Part shown: piece by piece, positions 1 to 10,203 of the stretch | Position numbering within the stretch: position 1 is the first letter of the stretch | Layout: each line of letters opens with the position of its first letter | Position numbers and translations under genes: made by a program | The notes under the pieces: model-generated | What the model was told of the DNA's origin: nothing | What the model saw: the letters and a program-made list of their open reading frames with translations, nothing else | Databases searched by the model: none | Origin: Cordilura impudica | Taxonomy: Eukaryota; Arthropoda; Insecta; Diptera; Scathophagidae | Assembly (NCBI GenBank): GCA_963682025.1 | Contig: OY821522.1 | Coordinates: 25,721,253 to 25,785,252, forward strand | Reading direction: 5' to 3' | DNA: 64,000 nt

Positions 1-372
1 TAAAAATTAAAAATTAAAAATTAAAAATTAAAAATTAAAAATTAAAAATTAAAAATTAAAAATTAAAAATTAAAAATTAAAAATTAAAAATTAAAAATTA
101 AAAATTAAAAATAAAAATTAAAAATTAAAAATTAAAAATTAAAAATTAAAAATAAGAAATTAAAAATTATAAATTAAAAATTAAAAATTAAAATTAAAAA
201 TTAAAAATTAAAAATTAAAAATTAAAAATTAAAAATTAAAAATTAGAAATTAAAGATTAAAAATTAAAAATTAAAAATTAAAAATTAAAAATTAAAAATT
301 AAAAATTAAAAATTAAAAATTAAAAATTAAAAATTAAAAATTAAAAATTAAAAATTAAAAATTAAAAATTAA
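1..372. repeat. (TTAAAAA)n heptamer satellite array
   Basis: Nearly pure 7-bp repeat with occasional one-base variants, for example near 111, 155 and 242. It runs off the left edge of the window and ends exactly where a DINE-like 3' end begins (GACTCAGGTGGAGGG). The same heptamer, in the opposite orientation, flanks an equivalent 3' end near 52200. The array is therefore best read as internal sequence of a DINE-type element rather than an independent microsatellite. Confidence 0.95.
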
Positions 373-430
373 AGACTCAGGTGGAGGGTATCAAAAAATT
401 TGGCACAGCCGAATTTAACACTCTTACTTG
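373..430 (+). mobile_element. DINE-1-like (non-autonomous Helentron) 3' end
   Basis: The sequence runs GGTGGAGGGTATC, then an imperfect inverted repeat around GGCACAGCC, then AACACTCTTACTTG, ending at a T-run. Other copies in the window carry the perfect hairpin TTCGGCTGTGCCGAA here. The layout (GGGTAT, hairpin, CTT-CTTG, T-run) matches what I recall of the 3' end of Drosophila DINE-1/INE-1. The heptamer array at 1-372 would be this copy's body; its 5' end lies outside the window. Confidence 0.75.
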
Positions 431-445
431 TTTTTTTCTTTTTTT

Positions 446-930
446 TATACCCTCCACACGTCAGTGGCAGAGGGTATATATAGGTTTGTCATTCCGTTTG
501 TAACGCATCGAAAAACTAATTTCCGACCCCATAATGTATATATATTCTTGATCCTTATCACAGCTCTAGTCGATATAGCGATGTCCGTCTGTCCGTCTGT
601 CTGTTGAAATCACGCTCATTCACAAAAAAAACATCATAATGTCATTTGCCATTATTCCCAGCAGGCTGGTATTGAAAATGGGCTAAATCGGGCATCACTG
701 TGATTAGATACGAGCAAAAATATGTAGATACCTCTAAAAAAAAACATAAAATACAGTGTGTTTGTTGTAACAGTTTAGTGGTTGAACATAATAAGTGTAC
801 AACAACATAAAAAAAGGCCACAAAAAAATTATGCATATACATATATTAACAATACCAAGAATAAAATAACATAGCTCATGTTAGTAGTATTGCCACATAT
901 TTTTTTGTCGTTATCACGTTATAATAAAAA
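446..930 (+). mobile_element. DINE-1-like element, 5' end and body
   Basis: It begins TATACCCTCCACACG, pairing with the GGCAGAGGGTATA that follows to form a 5' stem. It continues through the block CGATATAGCGATGTCCG and CCGTCTGTCCGTC typical of dipteran DINE/INE-1 elements. The body (bases 600-920) is shared with copies at 51680-52000 and 56090-56430 in inverse orientation. It starts 15 bases after the 3' end of another copy, so the two are head to tail. The short open frames in it are not coding. Confidence 0.75.
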
Positions 931-970
931 CAAGTAAGAGTGCCGAATCTTTGATACCCTCCACTTGGTT
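931..970 (-). mobile_element. Inverted DINE-1-like 3' end fragment
   Basis: Begins CAAGTAAGAGTGCCGAATC and continues TTTGATACCCTCCAC, the reverse complement of the family 3' end. One arm of the terminal hairpin is missing. It faces the element at 446-930, so this is a rearranged or nested copy. Confidence 0.65.
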
Positions 971-1784
971 CAAATCTCCTTATCACAAACAGCTATTTTC
1001 AATGCAGAAATTGTATAACAAATGACCGCCTTCTCACTTTAGCTGCCGTCAAACGGGGGTTTGAGCGGCATTACCAGGGAATACGTGGTTTAAAACAAAC
1101 CGGACGTGGTGAGCTGCTTAGGTTATTCATTAGAGGAATTGCTTCTTGTTATTCCCAAGTGAATAGCAGATAGAGAGCTTTTCGCACCTAGGTGCACCTC
1201 TATGAATAAACCCCATTCCCCGTAAGCCCCATTCCCTAGGTGGACAAATATAATTCCACCTAAAGTGACATATTTTCTTTTACATGTTTATACATTTAAT
1301 TAGACTTAAGGTTCAATTTATTTAATTTTGTCTCGAATAACCTGTTTTCTCCTAGGTTAATATTTTGCTCTTCCAGATGCCACATTCACCGGACATATAC
1401 ATTTCGTTTTTGATGTGTAAACATCTATGTGCTCAGGGGGGGGTAAAATCCAATTTCACAATACAGTCACAAAAACAGCATAAGGGAATATCGGAGTGTG
1501 GTATATGTAAGTGTATTGGTGTATTTAGTAAGCAGAACCGCCGAGTTCACACGCCTGTTTAGCAAAATCACAAATCTTTTTCGTTAATTTTAAATATTCA
1601 AGCTATTGACCGCTAGGTGTGTTCTGAATTTAACATGTTCACAAACTTACAGAGTTGTTTTTTTTTTAATTTCAAGTTATATTTGCTATTGGCAGAACTT
1701 TTTTAGTAAGCAGAACCGCCGAGTTCGCTGTCTGTTGGAAAACTTTGAAGTAGTCAAATATAAACTTAGGTGTTTTTTTAATTA
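971..1784. other. Unassigned stretch with a 25-bp direct repeat
   Basis: No convincing gene. The only structure seen is a perfect repeat, TTAGTAAGCAGAACCGCCGA plus GTTC, at about 1525-1549 and 1703-1727. The small plus-strand frames here end without any recognisable motif and I do not treat them as genes. Confidence 0.5.
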
Positions 1785-2646
1785 CTACACCTTTTCCAAT
1801 TGTATTTCAGAAAACATCAATTGAATTTCAGAAAGTATCAATTTGTTTCAGAAAACATTAATTGATTTTCAGAAAGTATCAATTGTATTTAAGAAAGTAT
1901 CAATTGTATTTCAGAAAACATCAATTGAATTTCAGAAAGTATCAATTGTGTTTCAGAAAACATCAATTGATTTTCAGAAAATATCAATTGTGTTTCAGAA
2001 AGTATCAATTGTATTTCAGAAAACATCAATTGTATTTCAGAAAGCATCAATCATTTGTATTTCAGAAAATATCAACTGAATTTCAGAAAATTTCAATAGA
2101 GTTTCAGAAATTATGATATGTATTTCAGAAAATATCAAATGTATTTCCGAAATTATTAAATGTATTTCAGCAATTATCAAACGTATTTCAGAAAATATTA
2201 ACTGTATTTCAGAAAACATCAAATGTATTTAAGAAATTATCAAATGTTTTTCAGAAACCATCAAATGTATTTCAGAAAATTTTAAAAGTATTTCAGAAAA
2301 CATCAAATGTATTTTAGCAATTATCTAATGTATTTCAGAAAAAATTAAATGTATTTCAGAAAACATAAAATGTAGTTCTGAAATTATCAAATGTATTTCA
2401 GAAAATATCAAATGTATTTCAGAAAATATCTATTGAAATTCAGAATTAAAAAGTAGTTTACCCTATAATACCGAAATGATATTATTGTTTCTATTAGTGA
2501 TTTGGAGTCGCAGAAAATGTTTAGCAATATTTGGACTTATTTGTTATGCACTGGAAAATAAGCTATTTGATGCTCTCTGAAATATATTTGATACTTTCTG
2601 AAATACATTTGATACTTTCTGAAATACAATTGGAAAATGTGTAGAT
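1785..2646. mobile_element. Foldback-like element with 21-bp tandem repeats and inverted ends
   Basis: From about 1797 to 2450 there are some 30 units of 21 bp, consensus GTATTTCAGAAAAYATCAAA. At 2570-2640 about three units recur in inverted orientation. The outer ends match as inverted repeats: CTACACCTTTTCCAATTG at 1785 against the reverse complement of the 2629-2646 end, one mismatch in about 25. Inverted terminal repeats made of tandem repeats are the hallmark of Foldback/Galileo-type DNA elements, so I infer a degenerate, strongly asymmetric member. The open frames are a by-product of the 21-bp (7-codon) period. No target duplication was found. Confidence 0.6.
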
Positions 2647-2687
2647 GTTGACACATCTCCCCTGGTATCGGACTCACATTGATTTTT

Positions 2688-3010
2688 TATACCCTCCACT
2701 CCAGAGTGCAGAGGGTATATATAAGTTTGTCATTCCCTTTGTAATAATTAGAAAAAAAAATCTGGACCCCATAAAATATATATATTTGTGATCCTTATAA
2801 CAAGCGAAGTTGATATAGCGATGTCCGTCTGTCCGGCTGTCCGTCTGTGGAAATCACGATGACGGCTTCAATCGGGTAGCTAGGGTGCTCGCTAGTAAAA
2901 AAAATGATTCACTAACATCCTGAAAAGTTTGTTATTTAAAATCGTCCAAATCGGTTAATCTGGTCCCGAGAACTGAGCGAAGAAGTAAAAAAAGTCCTGA
3001 GAAAATATGA
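2688..3010 (+). mobile_element. DINE-like element, second subfamily (5' part)
   Basis: It begins TATACCCTCCACTCCAGAG followed by TGCAGAGGGTATATATAAG, the same 5' hairpin plan as the element at 446. It has the GATATAGCGATGTCCGTCTG block, then a different body (GACGGCTTCAATCGGG). A diverged inverse copy lies at about 61790-62098. No 3' end was found, so it is truncated or its end has diverged. Confidence 0.6.
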
Positions 3011-3462
3011 TTTGAATATGTTAAGTTAATTAATTAATAAAAGAAACTATATAAAATCAATATCAATATTCTGCGATTTCTATAACATCACAAAATGTTA
3101 CAAATTGTTACATACTACTATTGCCAATATCAAAATACTATAAATAATATTCATATATTCTGTATATGTATATCCATAATAAGCGCATATTAAAATAAAT
3201 CGGTATTTTATTTTATTTATACAAAATTCTAAAATTTTTATAGTTGTAAAAATAGTATGGTTTTAAGAGTTGTATTTTTAGTACGTGTATAAACCCTGCA
3301 TACTTGCATTCAAAAGTAGTAGGTAGGTAAACCGTAAAATATTTTATTTACCCTGTAAAAAAAATTGGTGTTTAGATAAATACTATTTTTTGTCAGATGT
3401 TAAAAAAAGATGTTAATTACAATAAATTTTTAAAATTTGCTATTTAATGTCGGGAACGGAGG
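3011..3462. other. AT-rich stretch without recognisable features
   Basis: I see no coding capacity, repeats or structural signals here. Confidence 0.6.
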
Positions 3463-3727
3463 CAAACGCCATTCCCAAAATTTTGTTTCAAGAGTTATCC
3501 ACATTAAGAATAACCGCGGAGCTCAGCTCAATCCATGTGCAATGATCGAGCCTTTCCCTGGGAAACATGCATTTATGCTTTTCTTAACACAAACGCCATT
3601 CCCAACTACCAAAAATTTTAGACACGAGCTATTCACATTACGAATAGTCGCGGAGCTCAACTCAATCAAAGTGCAATGATGAAGCTTCGCCCTGGGAAAC
3701 ATATATTCATGCTTTTCTTAGCACAAA
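3463..3727. repeat. Two direct repeats of about 127 bp
   Basis: Both units begin CAAACGCCATTCCCAA and contain CGCGGAGCTCA, then CCCTGGGAAACATR and ATGCTTTTCTTA. They start at 3463 and 3590 and differ at scattered positions, so the duplication is not recent. The 80-residue frame over them resembles no family I know. Confidence 0.8.
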
Positions 3728-4507
3728 CCGAACTTCTTATGGCACATTAAAAATAAACTAATTGAGAAGTACAATTCATCATTACGCTGTATTACAATAT
3801 TTTCTTATTTTACTGGTAGCTAGTAAAGAAAGTGATCGTATCAATGTGAACGAAATAGAATTGAAATTGTGTGCAGATTTGTTTTACTTAAAAAACCTGT
3901 TTCTATAGATAGTGAATAAAATCCCAGTAATCATTTTATGCAATAAATGATCATGTAGAGTCTTTTTGACTCATATGTGCTATTAAAACAGTCATAAATG
4001 CGCCCTTTTGCTGATCACAAAATATTCTTTTGTTGGCATTAAATATTACCTTACCCGCGAATCTTCTTGATAGTCCTTTTTATCCACTTTCCTGATCAGT
4101 TTCGACTCATTTTTGAGTCTTATTTAATGTAATTTTTCTATAAATCACTTTTTACGGGAAAGCACAAATCATTTTCTAGTCTTTTTCTAATAGCGCATGT
4201 GATTAATCAGTTTTTAATCATCAAAAGTGCTCGAAGAAGACACAGTAAGGCAATTTTTGTTAAAACAATCTTCGAAATGATGACTGGGATATCGTATATT
4301 TTTGTTAACACACAAACATATGCATAGCAGCACGTGTAAACCGAACCCTAATCGGCTTCTTATATGTATACAGCCGAACAAAAACGAAAATACTCACCAA
4401 AGAGTAAAGTAAGCAACAATTTCATTCAGTCTTATGGAAGCTTTTGAAACAAGCAAGTCTTCGTCGCGTTGTCTTGTGAATTTTTACATTGGTAATTAAT
4501 AGGTACT
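3728..4507. other. Unassigned AT-rich DNA
   Basis: No gene or repeat structure that I can support. Confidence 0.5.
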
Positions 4508-4640
4508 AGTAATGCCAGGAGATTTTTTCAGAAATCTCTACGCTTATGAAAAAATTCCCATTTTTCCCTACGCCCACTTTTTTCCCCTACACCACTTTTT
4601 TGAAAATTTATTTTTAATTTGTACATTTTCAATTTCAATT
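4508..4640 (+). mobile_element. hAT terminal fragment
   Basis: AGTAATGCCAGGAGATTTTT, then CTACGC, AAAAAATTCCC and two CCCTAC blocks, closely follows the left end of the hAT at 47963 (CAGTGATGCCAGACGAAA and the same order of blocks). Only one end is present, so it is a solo or truncated terminus. Confidence 0.6.
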
Positions 4641-4669
4641 ATGTAAAAATAACATAAAAACAAAGCAAA

Positions 4670-5456
4670 CAAGTAAGAAAATTATATTCGGTCTAGACCG
4701 ACTATACGATACCCTATACCATGCGTTTAGAAACCCTATCTCTTAGGCCCAACTAACTGGACATTGAAAATAAGCAAAAACCAAATTTGAGTGGGATTTT
4801 TATTAATTTTTTTGGCTGCAGATATGAAAAAGTTCATATCGGATGCTATATCTATAAAGGGACTAGGTCCAAAAAAGGACCGATCGTGATCATGTTTGGT
4901 AAAGTCTCTTGTATTTTGCAAAAATATGTACAAACAAAATTTGAGAAGAATCAGTGCAATATTTTTGTTTTTTAACAGATTTAAGTGAAAATCGGGAAGC
5001 AGTTCTATATGGGGTCAAAGGGATCATTTTTGGACTACTCATTAGTGGATGTAATGAACGCATACAAACCCAATTTGAGTAAGATCTATATGACAATTTG
5101 GATCTTATGGCAATTTATGTCGATTTCATATGGGTAATTTGTATGGGGGCTAGGTCTGAACATGGACCGATTCTCACCAATTTCAATAGCGTTCATCCCA
5201 TGGCCGATAAAAGCTTATATACTAAATTTCATCAAAATATATTCATATTTGCGACCTGCAGTTTGATTACAAGCTTTACATGGACACACAGACGGACGGA
5301 CGGACGGACGGACGGACGGACATTGTTAAATCAACTCAGAAAGTGATTCTGATTCGATCGGTATAATTAAAGATGGGTCTAGGTCAAATATTTTTGGTTG
5401 TTACAAACAGCAGCACAAAGTCATTATACCCAAACCACATAGTGGTATAGGGTATA
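4670..5456 (-). mobile_element. DINE-like element of the GGTATAGGG subfamily, complete
   Basis: Read on the minus strand it starts TATACCCTATACCACTATG with a downstream GGGTATAAT partner. It then has a CCGTCCGTCCGTC block and ends GGTATAGGGTATCGTATAG, a palindrome TCGGTCTAGACCGA and TTTTCTTACTTG before a T. Start, CCGTC block, terminal hairpin and final CTTACTTG all match the DINE plan though the body is unrelated, so I infer a separate non-autonomous Helentron family. Other copies lie at 19287-19812 and 19817-20380. Open frames on either strand are incidental. Confidence 0.65.
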
Positions 5457-5654
5457 AAAATATAAAAAATAAGATAAAAATATCATGAGAATTACATAAG
5501 AATAATATAAAAAACATACAGATATTATAAAAAAAAAAATTTTACAATTCTGTATAATTCATCCTTTTGATGTGCATTTAAAATTTACACAATTAATTAA
5601 AATGGCTTGCAAATGAGATGTTATAACTCAAACAGAATATTTGTTCTTGGTTTT

Positions 5655-6881
5655 CAGTGTTGCCGTTTTAGCTTTGTAGTTGCTAGATGTAGCAACTTTT
5701 TTGTCGTTTAGCATCCAAAATTTATCAAAAGATGCTAGATGCTAACTTAGAATCTTTTATTAATAAAAAGTTGCTTTTAGCATCTTTTTTTTGATATTTT
5801 TTTTCATTATTTTTGAATATATAATTTTAATGGTATTAATATGTTTTAATTTCTCAAAGTGTAGTACAGTAATTTTGTGTACTACTCCTTTTACCACTCT
5901 GCTCGTTTCTTTCAACAAATTATCAAAACATTTTGAAATAGAAGAATGTAAACACCAACAACAGTTTTTAATGAATTAGAAAGTCGATTGCCAAAAATTA
6001 TTACTGTATAAAAAAAATGCCAAAATTTTCAATACAAAACACATTAAATCGGGTAGAAGAACAGATAACCAATATATTAGAAGAGTTTAAATTTATATCA
6101 TCTGAAACAGAAAAAATTCAAATCCAATGGAGTTATATCACAGAACAAAACTGGGATACAACACTCAATACAACCTCTTTATGGATTGAAAAATTCTATT
6201 GGCGAAAATCCATTTAAGGAGTTATCAATATTTGTATTGTCTATATTAGTTTTGTCTTTCTCAAAAGCCGAAGTTGAACGTTTGTTTAGTTTAATGGCTT
6301 TAGTTAAAAGCAAACTTCGAACAGAATAAAATCCGAGTTGTTATGTTCTGTAATACGTATAAAAGAAGGATTGAAATTGAAAAATCGGTGCTGTCACACT
6401 TACAATATACCGAGCGATGTCGTTGATAAAAGTCGATCGTCAGAAAAATATCAGAGCCAAGAAGAACTTGAAGATGAAGACATCACAGATATGTTAGATT
6501 CCATAAACCAATTATTCTACTATAATCGTATCTTTTGATAATGTAATTTCTGTTATATTTTAAATAAAGAAAAAAATCCCTCTAAAATTATAAATATTTA
6601 ATTTAAGTTTAAAATAAACTCAATTTGATGTTAAAAAAAATTTCAGATTAAATCCTAAATAATTTTAATTAAAATTTAAAAAATATAAATCGAAACATAT
6701 GTTTTATATTAATTTTTCGATTTAAAAACCAAAGAATTTATTAATAAGTTTATAATTTTTCAATATAAAGGTAATGAAATTTGAAAAAAAAAAATTAGCA
6801 TCTTTTTTTTAGACTCCAGTACGTTTAAGCATCTTTTTTTGCAATTCAGCATCTTTACAATTTCAAATTATGGCAATACTG
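5655..6881 (+). mobile_element. Non-autonomous hAT element with perfect 8-bp TSD
   Basis: Left end CAGTGTTGCCGT and right end (reverse complement) CAGTATTGCCAT form inverted termini. Both are flanked by the identical octamer TTGGTTTT (5647-5654 and 6882-6889), the hAT target-duplication length. The motif TAGCATCTTTTTTT recurs near both ends. Only a transposase remnant is inside, at 6017-6540, so the copy is internally deleted. Confidence 0.85.
6017..6540 (+). pseudogene. hAT transposase C-terminal remnant
   Basis: Read-through of 6190-6540 gives a PFKELS start, a hydrophobic helix, SKAEVERLFS and a KSKLRTE tail, the profile of the hAT C-terminal dimerisation domain (hATC). A stop after KLRTE and a frame change then lead to an acidic tail with EELEDEDITDML. 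The upstream segment at 6017-6217 is in another frame. The DDE catalytic region is absent, so this copy cannot encode an active transposase. Confidence 0.7.
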
Positions 6882-6889
6882 TTGGTTTT

Positions 6890-7109
6890 AAAAGATTTTT
6901 TATAACAGTGGTTATAAGCATGTATACTTAGATCTGATTTATCGCATTTTAATATATTTTCAAAAGCCTTGCATCTGCATTTATAGTCGTCACCTTTGAC
7001 CTGCTCCAGCCATCCATTAGCTTCTCGTCTCTCAACTAACTGAAGCAAAATCTTTATGTTCTGTATTTCTTTGATGTGTTTTCAGCATCATCGAAAAACG
7101 AATCGGACA
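6890..7109 (-). pseudogene. hAT/BED-like zinc-finger N-terminal remnant
   Basis: On the minus strand an ATG near 7107 opens MSDSFFDDAENTSKKYRT, then a one-base frame change leads to NGWLEQVKGDDYKCRCKAF and a KSDLSIHA motif. The Trp-Leu, Cys-x-Cys and His spacing is that of the atypical zinc finger heading many hAT transposases and derived host proteins. The hAT at 47963-50146 has a related KCKCKAYDKIL segment near 50070. The hAT at 5655-6881 sits immediately after this domain and may have cut the gene. Confidence 0.5.
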
Positions 7110-7639
7110 TTTTTCTAAAATTAATTATGTTTCTAAAATTAATTATGTTCAAATTTATTATATTTTAATGTAATGCACAAAAAGTGTTTTATACTTGTCA
7201 TTGTTATTAAAGAATCCACATATTTACTTCCTTCATATTATAGAGTTATTACCAGACTTAAAAAGACTTTAAAGTTTAAAATTGAAAAAAATTATGCGAT
7301 ATTTAACAAATACATTCAAAATAGTTTTGACTGAAATTTTTGGCAGTTTTAGTTTTGCCTTGTATCAGTAAAATGTTCAGATATTAACTTAAAAAAAACA
7401 ATTTGTTAAATATTTTCATCTTAATTATCTTAATTAATTTAAAGACACAAAGATAAGTGAAAGTTGATCTATACGGACCCACAAATATGCCCTATACTAA
7501 TAGGTCTGGAAAATTGAAAAGGATTGTAAAAAATAAAATGCACCTTTATATTAAAATATTTAAATTAAAAAGAAAATTACAAAATAAACCATTTACCTGG
7601 TTAAACTTAATATTGTTTGTAATTATCTGGATCAGGTTA
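7110..7639. other. Unassigned AT-rich DNA
   Basis: Apart from a short duplication of TCTAAAATTAATTATGTT near 7115-7150, I see nothing recognisable. The frame at 7457-7657 has no supporting features. Confidence 0.5.
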
Positions 7640-7896
7640 GTATTTAAAATGGGATAAATCGGGTGTCATTGTGCCAATTTATGACCTAAAATATGTAGAC
7701 AGCTCTATAAAATGCTGAAAATTCAGAGCATTTGTTGTAATGATTCAGTAATAGGTTTATCAAAGTGTTTACATATTCAAATATTTTATATACATTTGTT
7801 ACAAATAGTGCAAGAAGTCCAGATATTAATGTAAACGTAAAACCCAGGTGGAGGGTATCAAAGATTCGGCATAGCCGAATTTAGCACTCTTACTTG
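7640..7896 (+). mobile_element. DINE-1-like element, 5'-truncated
   Basis: It shares the body of the element at 446-930 (AAAATGGGATAAATCGGGTG, TATGTAGACAGCTC, TTTGTTGTAA). It ends with a clean family 3' end: GGTGGAGGGTATC, hairpin ATTCGGCATAGCCGAAT, CACTCTTACTTG at 7896. Two bases later comes the stop codon of the Helentron endonuclease frame on the other strand. Confidence 0.75.
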
Positions 7897-7898
7897 TT

Positions 7899-8469
7899 TT
7901 ACTTAACAGCAATCAGTATTCCATCATGATGACTGTGTATTGTCTTGTATATATGTGCCAAGACGTCTACGTTTGAGAAAGCCCAATCAATTTGTGTACC
8001 ATGTTTATTTGTTGACAATGTTTTTTTCCAAAAGTGATAAAAATCCATTTTCTTCCATAAGGTCTTCAATTGTAGAGCGGTTAACCGTTTTGCGACATAT
8101 GTTAAAATCTCCAATTATAAGAATTTTTCCAAATTCTGCCTCTAATAAAGTGTTTCTAAAGAGAGGTTCCGGAAATGAGGGTGACCTGTATAGAACAACA
8201 CAAAAAACATTTTTATAACGAAATACAATTATTTGTAATGTGTACGTTCTTTGTTCTATCATATGAATTTTCTCTATTCCAAACATGTATTCCGCATGTT
8301 GCAGCTTACAGCGTTTTATATAAACCAATACTCCTCTTTTGTTTCTATATTTTTCTTCACATGCGTTATTATAGCAATCCAATCGGCCTAATAATTCATA
8401 GTCTCTCAACATACAATCATCTTCCGGAAAAGTCCAAGTTTCAACAAAACATATCATGTCTGAATACAT
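7899..8469 (-). pseudogene. Helentron C-terminal AP-like endonuclease domain
   Basis: Two overlapping frames together cover an exonuclease-endonuclease-phosphatase fold. FVETW supplies the metal-binding Glu, VVLYRSPS is the usual central strand, IIGDFN holds the catalytic Asp and Asn, and a later GTQIDWAF with IHSHHDG is the C-terminal end. A frameshift near 8010-8110 separates the halves. The first half is in frame with the helicase upstream, interrupted only by a TAA at 8524-8526. In Helentrons this domain is fused to Rep-helicase; its role in transposition is not settled. It is a LINE-type nuclease fold, but no reverse transcriptase lies nearby on this strand. Confidence 0.75.
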
Positions 8470-8523
8470 AACAGTGGGATCAGTTAAAACATCTTCATAA
8501 TAAGCCTGAAAGCTTTGGATATT

Positions 8524-9144
8524 TTAATAAAAAATCTTAATTTCAAACTCATTACTCTTCATGAAATGAGTTTGTAAGCACAGCGCCTTTTCCAAGCAAA
8601 GTCTGTCTAACTCGATTTTAACTGGATCCGTGTTCTGAAGTGGTTTAGGTACAAGAAACTCTTTAATTATAAATAATCCTGAAGCGCTTGTTGCCCTACT
8701 ACATGCTACGTACATAGCAGCTCTTATCATCTTTCTGCTAGCATGTACGACAACTTTGGAATAAGTAGCACCTTGACTCTTATGTATCGTTATTCCTTCT
8801 GCTATCATCAAAGAAAATTGTCGTCGCTCAATTGAAACTTGTTGATTGCGTTTAAACTGAAATATTCTCACACAGGTTTCAACAGGTGTCCAAAGGTGTT
8901 CTGTAGCATGTGGCTTTTGACGGCGAGCTTCTATTCCGACACTTTCATCAGAAAAAACCATCCATAGAGTTTTTGGCTTTCTTGATCCGCTATATAGCTC
9001 GATTTCCATGAGTATTCCAGTTGCTCCATTAACAAGTCCATCGCTTGTATTTATGTTGACAGTCATCATGTATTTGGCTGTTGTTTTTAGTTGCAATTTA
9101 TAGCGAAGTCTTTGAGTTTCAGAAGGTTTCATGTGGTTGGACAC
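8524..9144 (-). pseudogene. Helentron Pif1-like helicase, C-terminal half
   Basis: Residues 1-206 hold the end of the SF1 helicase core: NGATGILMEIE, the motif V-like GITIHKSQGATY and the motif VI-like YVACSRATS. These are the RecD-like 2A elements of Pif1 helicases, which unwind DNA during rolling-circle transposition. The N-terminal half is in another frame just upstream, so a frameshift near 9145 splits the helicase. Confidence 0.85.
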
Positions 9145-9150
9145 AACGTT

Positions 9151-10179
9151 CTAAATTCGAATCCTTTCGTCTCTTGATAATGATTCCGTTTTTATCAAAT
9201 CAAATGCTTCCGATAAAAATTCTTCTGTTGTTATCTGATTCATTCTTAATGTGTTATGGTTGTCAGCTTCTGCATTAGTCGAAAACAAATGAATAGCGTC
9301 ACTTGGTATTCTTTCACTAGATAACACAACTCTCGACTTTATAAGCTGGATATCGTCATCCTCCATTTGTCCTGTAGCTATTGCACTTAATGCCAGTGCA
9401 AATCTTCTGTCCTCCCTCTGCCGCATTATCTCCGTCAACTCGTAAAAGCTGAAATTTTCCCATAAAGCTTCTCCAGCAATTATCCCATATGGATTGGAGG
9501 AATTGGCGTTAAATATCCATTTATCCCCAACAGGAGGAAGCTGTTTCAAATCCCCAAACACCAAAATTGACAAGCCCCCAAAAGCTTCCATGTTCTTAAA
9601 GATTTGCTTCAATCTAGCATCCAAATGTTCAAACATCCTTACACCGACCATTGAAATCTCATCAATAATTAATAATTTAAGGTCTATGAACTTAGCTACA
9701 AGTGAGTTAACTGTATTATTACTTGAGGGCCGAATTTGACCTGAGCTCTGGTTCACAGGTAATGAAAACAATGCATGTAATGTTGCTCCTCCAATTCCAA
9801 ATGCGGCTTTTCCAGTAGGAGCACTTAATAAAACTTTTGGTAAATCTGGATTAGAGCCAGGAATAGAGTTGAACCGCATAGTAATGGATTGATATATAGA
9901 CTTTATTAATGTGCTTTTCCCTACACCCGCACCACCGCCAACATACTCATGGAATTTAACATTTTCCACAACATTATGCAATATATGATGAAGATATTTA
10001 CGTTGTTTAACGTTTAGAGATCTGACCGATGATAATAGATCATATTTGTTAACCAAAGGATGGAGTCTGATAAGCCGAACATCCTCGTTCGATTCTTGAT
10101 CAACATAATTTATATTTAAAATATTAATATTTTCATCAATTTCAGGCACAGCTAATGCTCTGAATTCATTGTCAAGCAT
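9151..10179 (-). pseudogene. Helentron Pif1-like helicase, N-terminal half
   Basis: Residues 81-90 (GGGAGVGKST) are the Walker A loop and residues 169-176 (LLIIDEIS) the Walker B/DEAD-like box. SAPTGKAA (119-126) is motif Ia and VFGDLKQLPPVGD is motif III. These are diagnostic of Pif1-type ATP-dependent 5'-3' helicases. All nucleotide-binding residues seen are intact. A stop separates this frame from the linker at 10204-10560. Confidence 0.88.
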
Positions 10180-10203
10180 TTGTGTTGCTGCTATATTGTC
10201 CTG

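Noticed and set aside
1843..2222. FQKxSIV-type repeat proteins in several frames
   Set aside because: The 21-bp repeat is a multiple of three, so all frames look protein-like; the array has inverted ends of a mobile element and no start context.
5098..5346. 82-codon frame ending in a TDGRTDGRT repeat
   Set aside because: It crosses the CGGACGGACGG block of a non-coding DINE-like element.
7899..8469. Independent LINE fragment (endonuclease only)
   Set aside because: The endonuclease is in frame with the helicase except for one stop codon, and no RT lies on that side; a Helentron C-terminal domain is the simpler reading.
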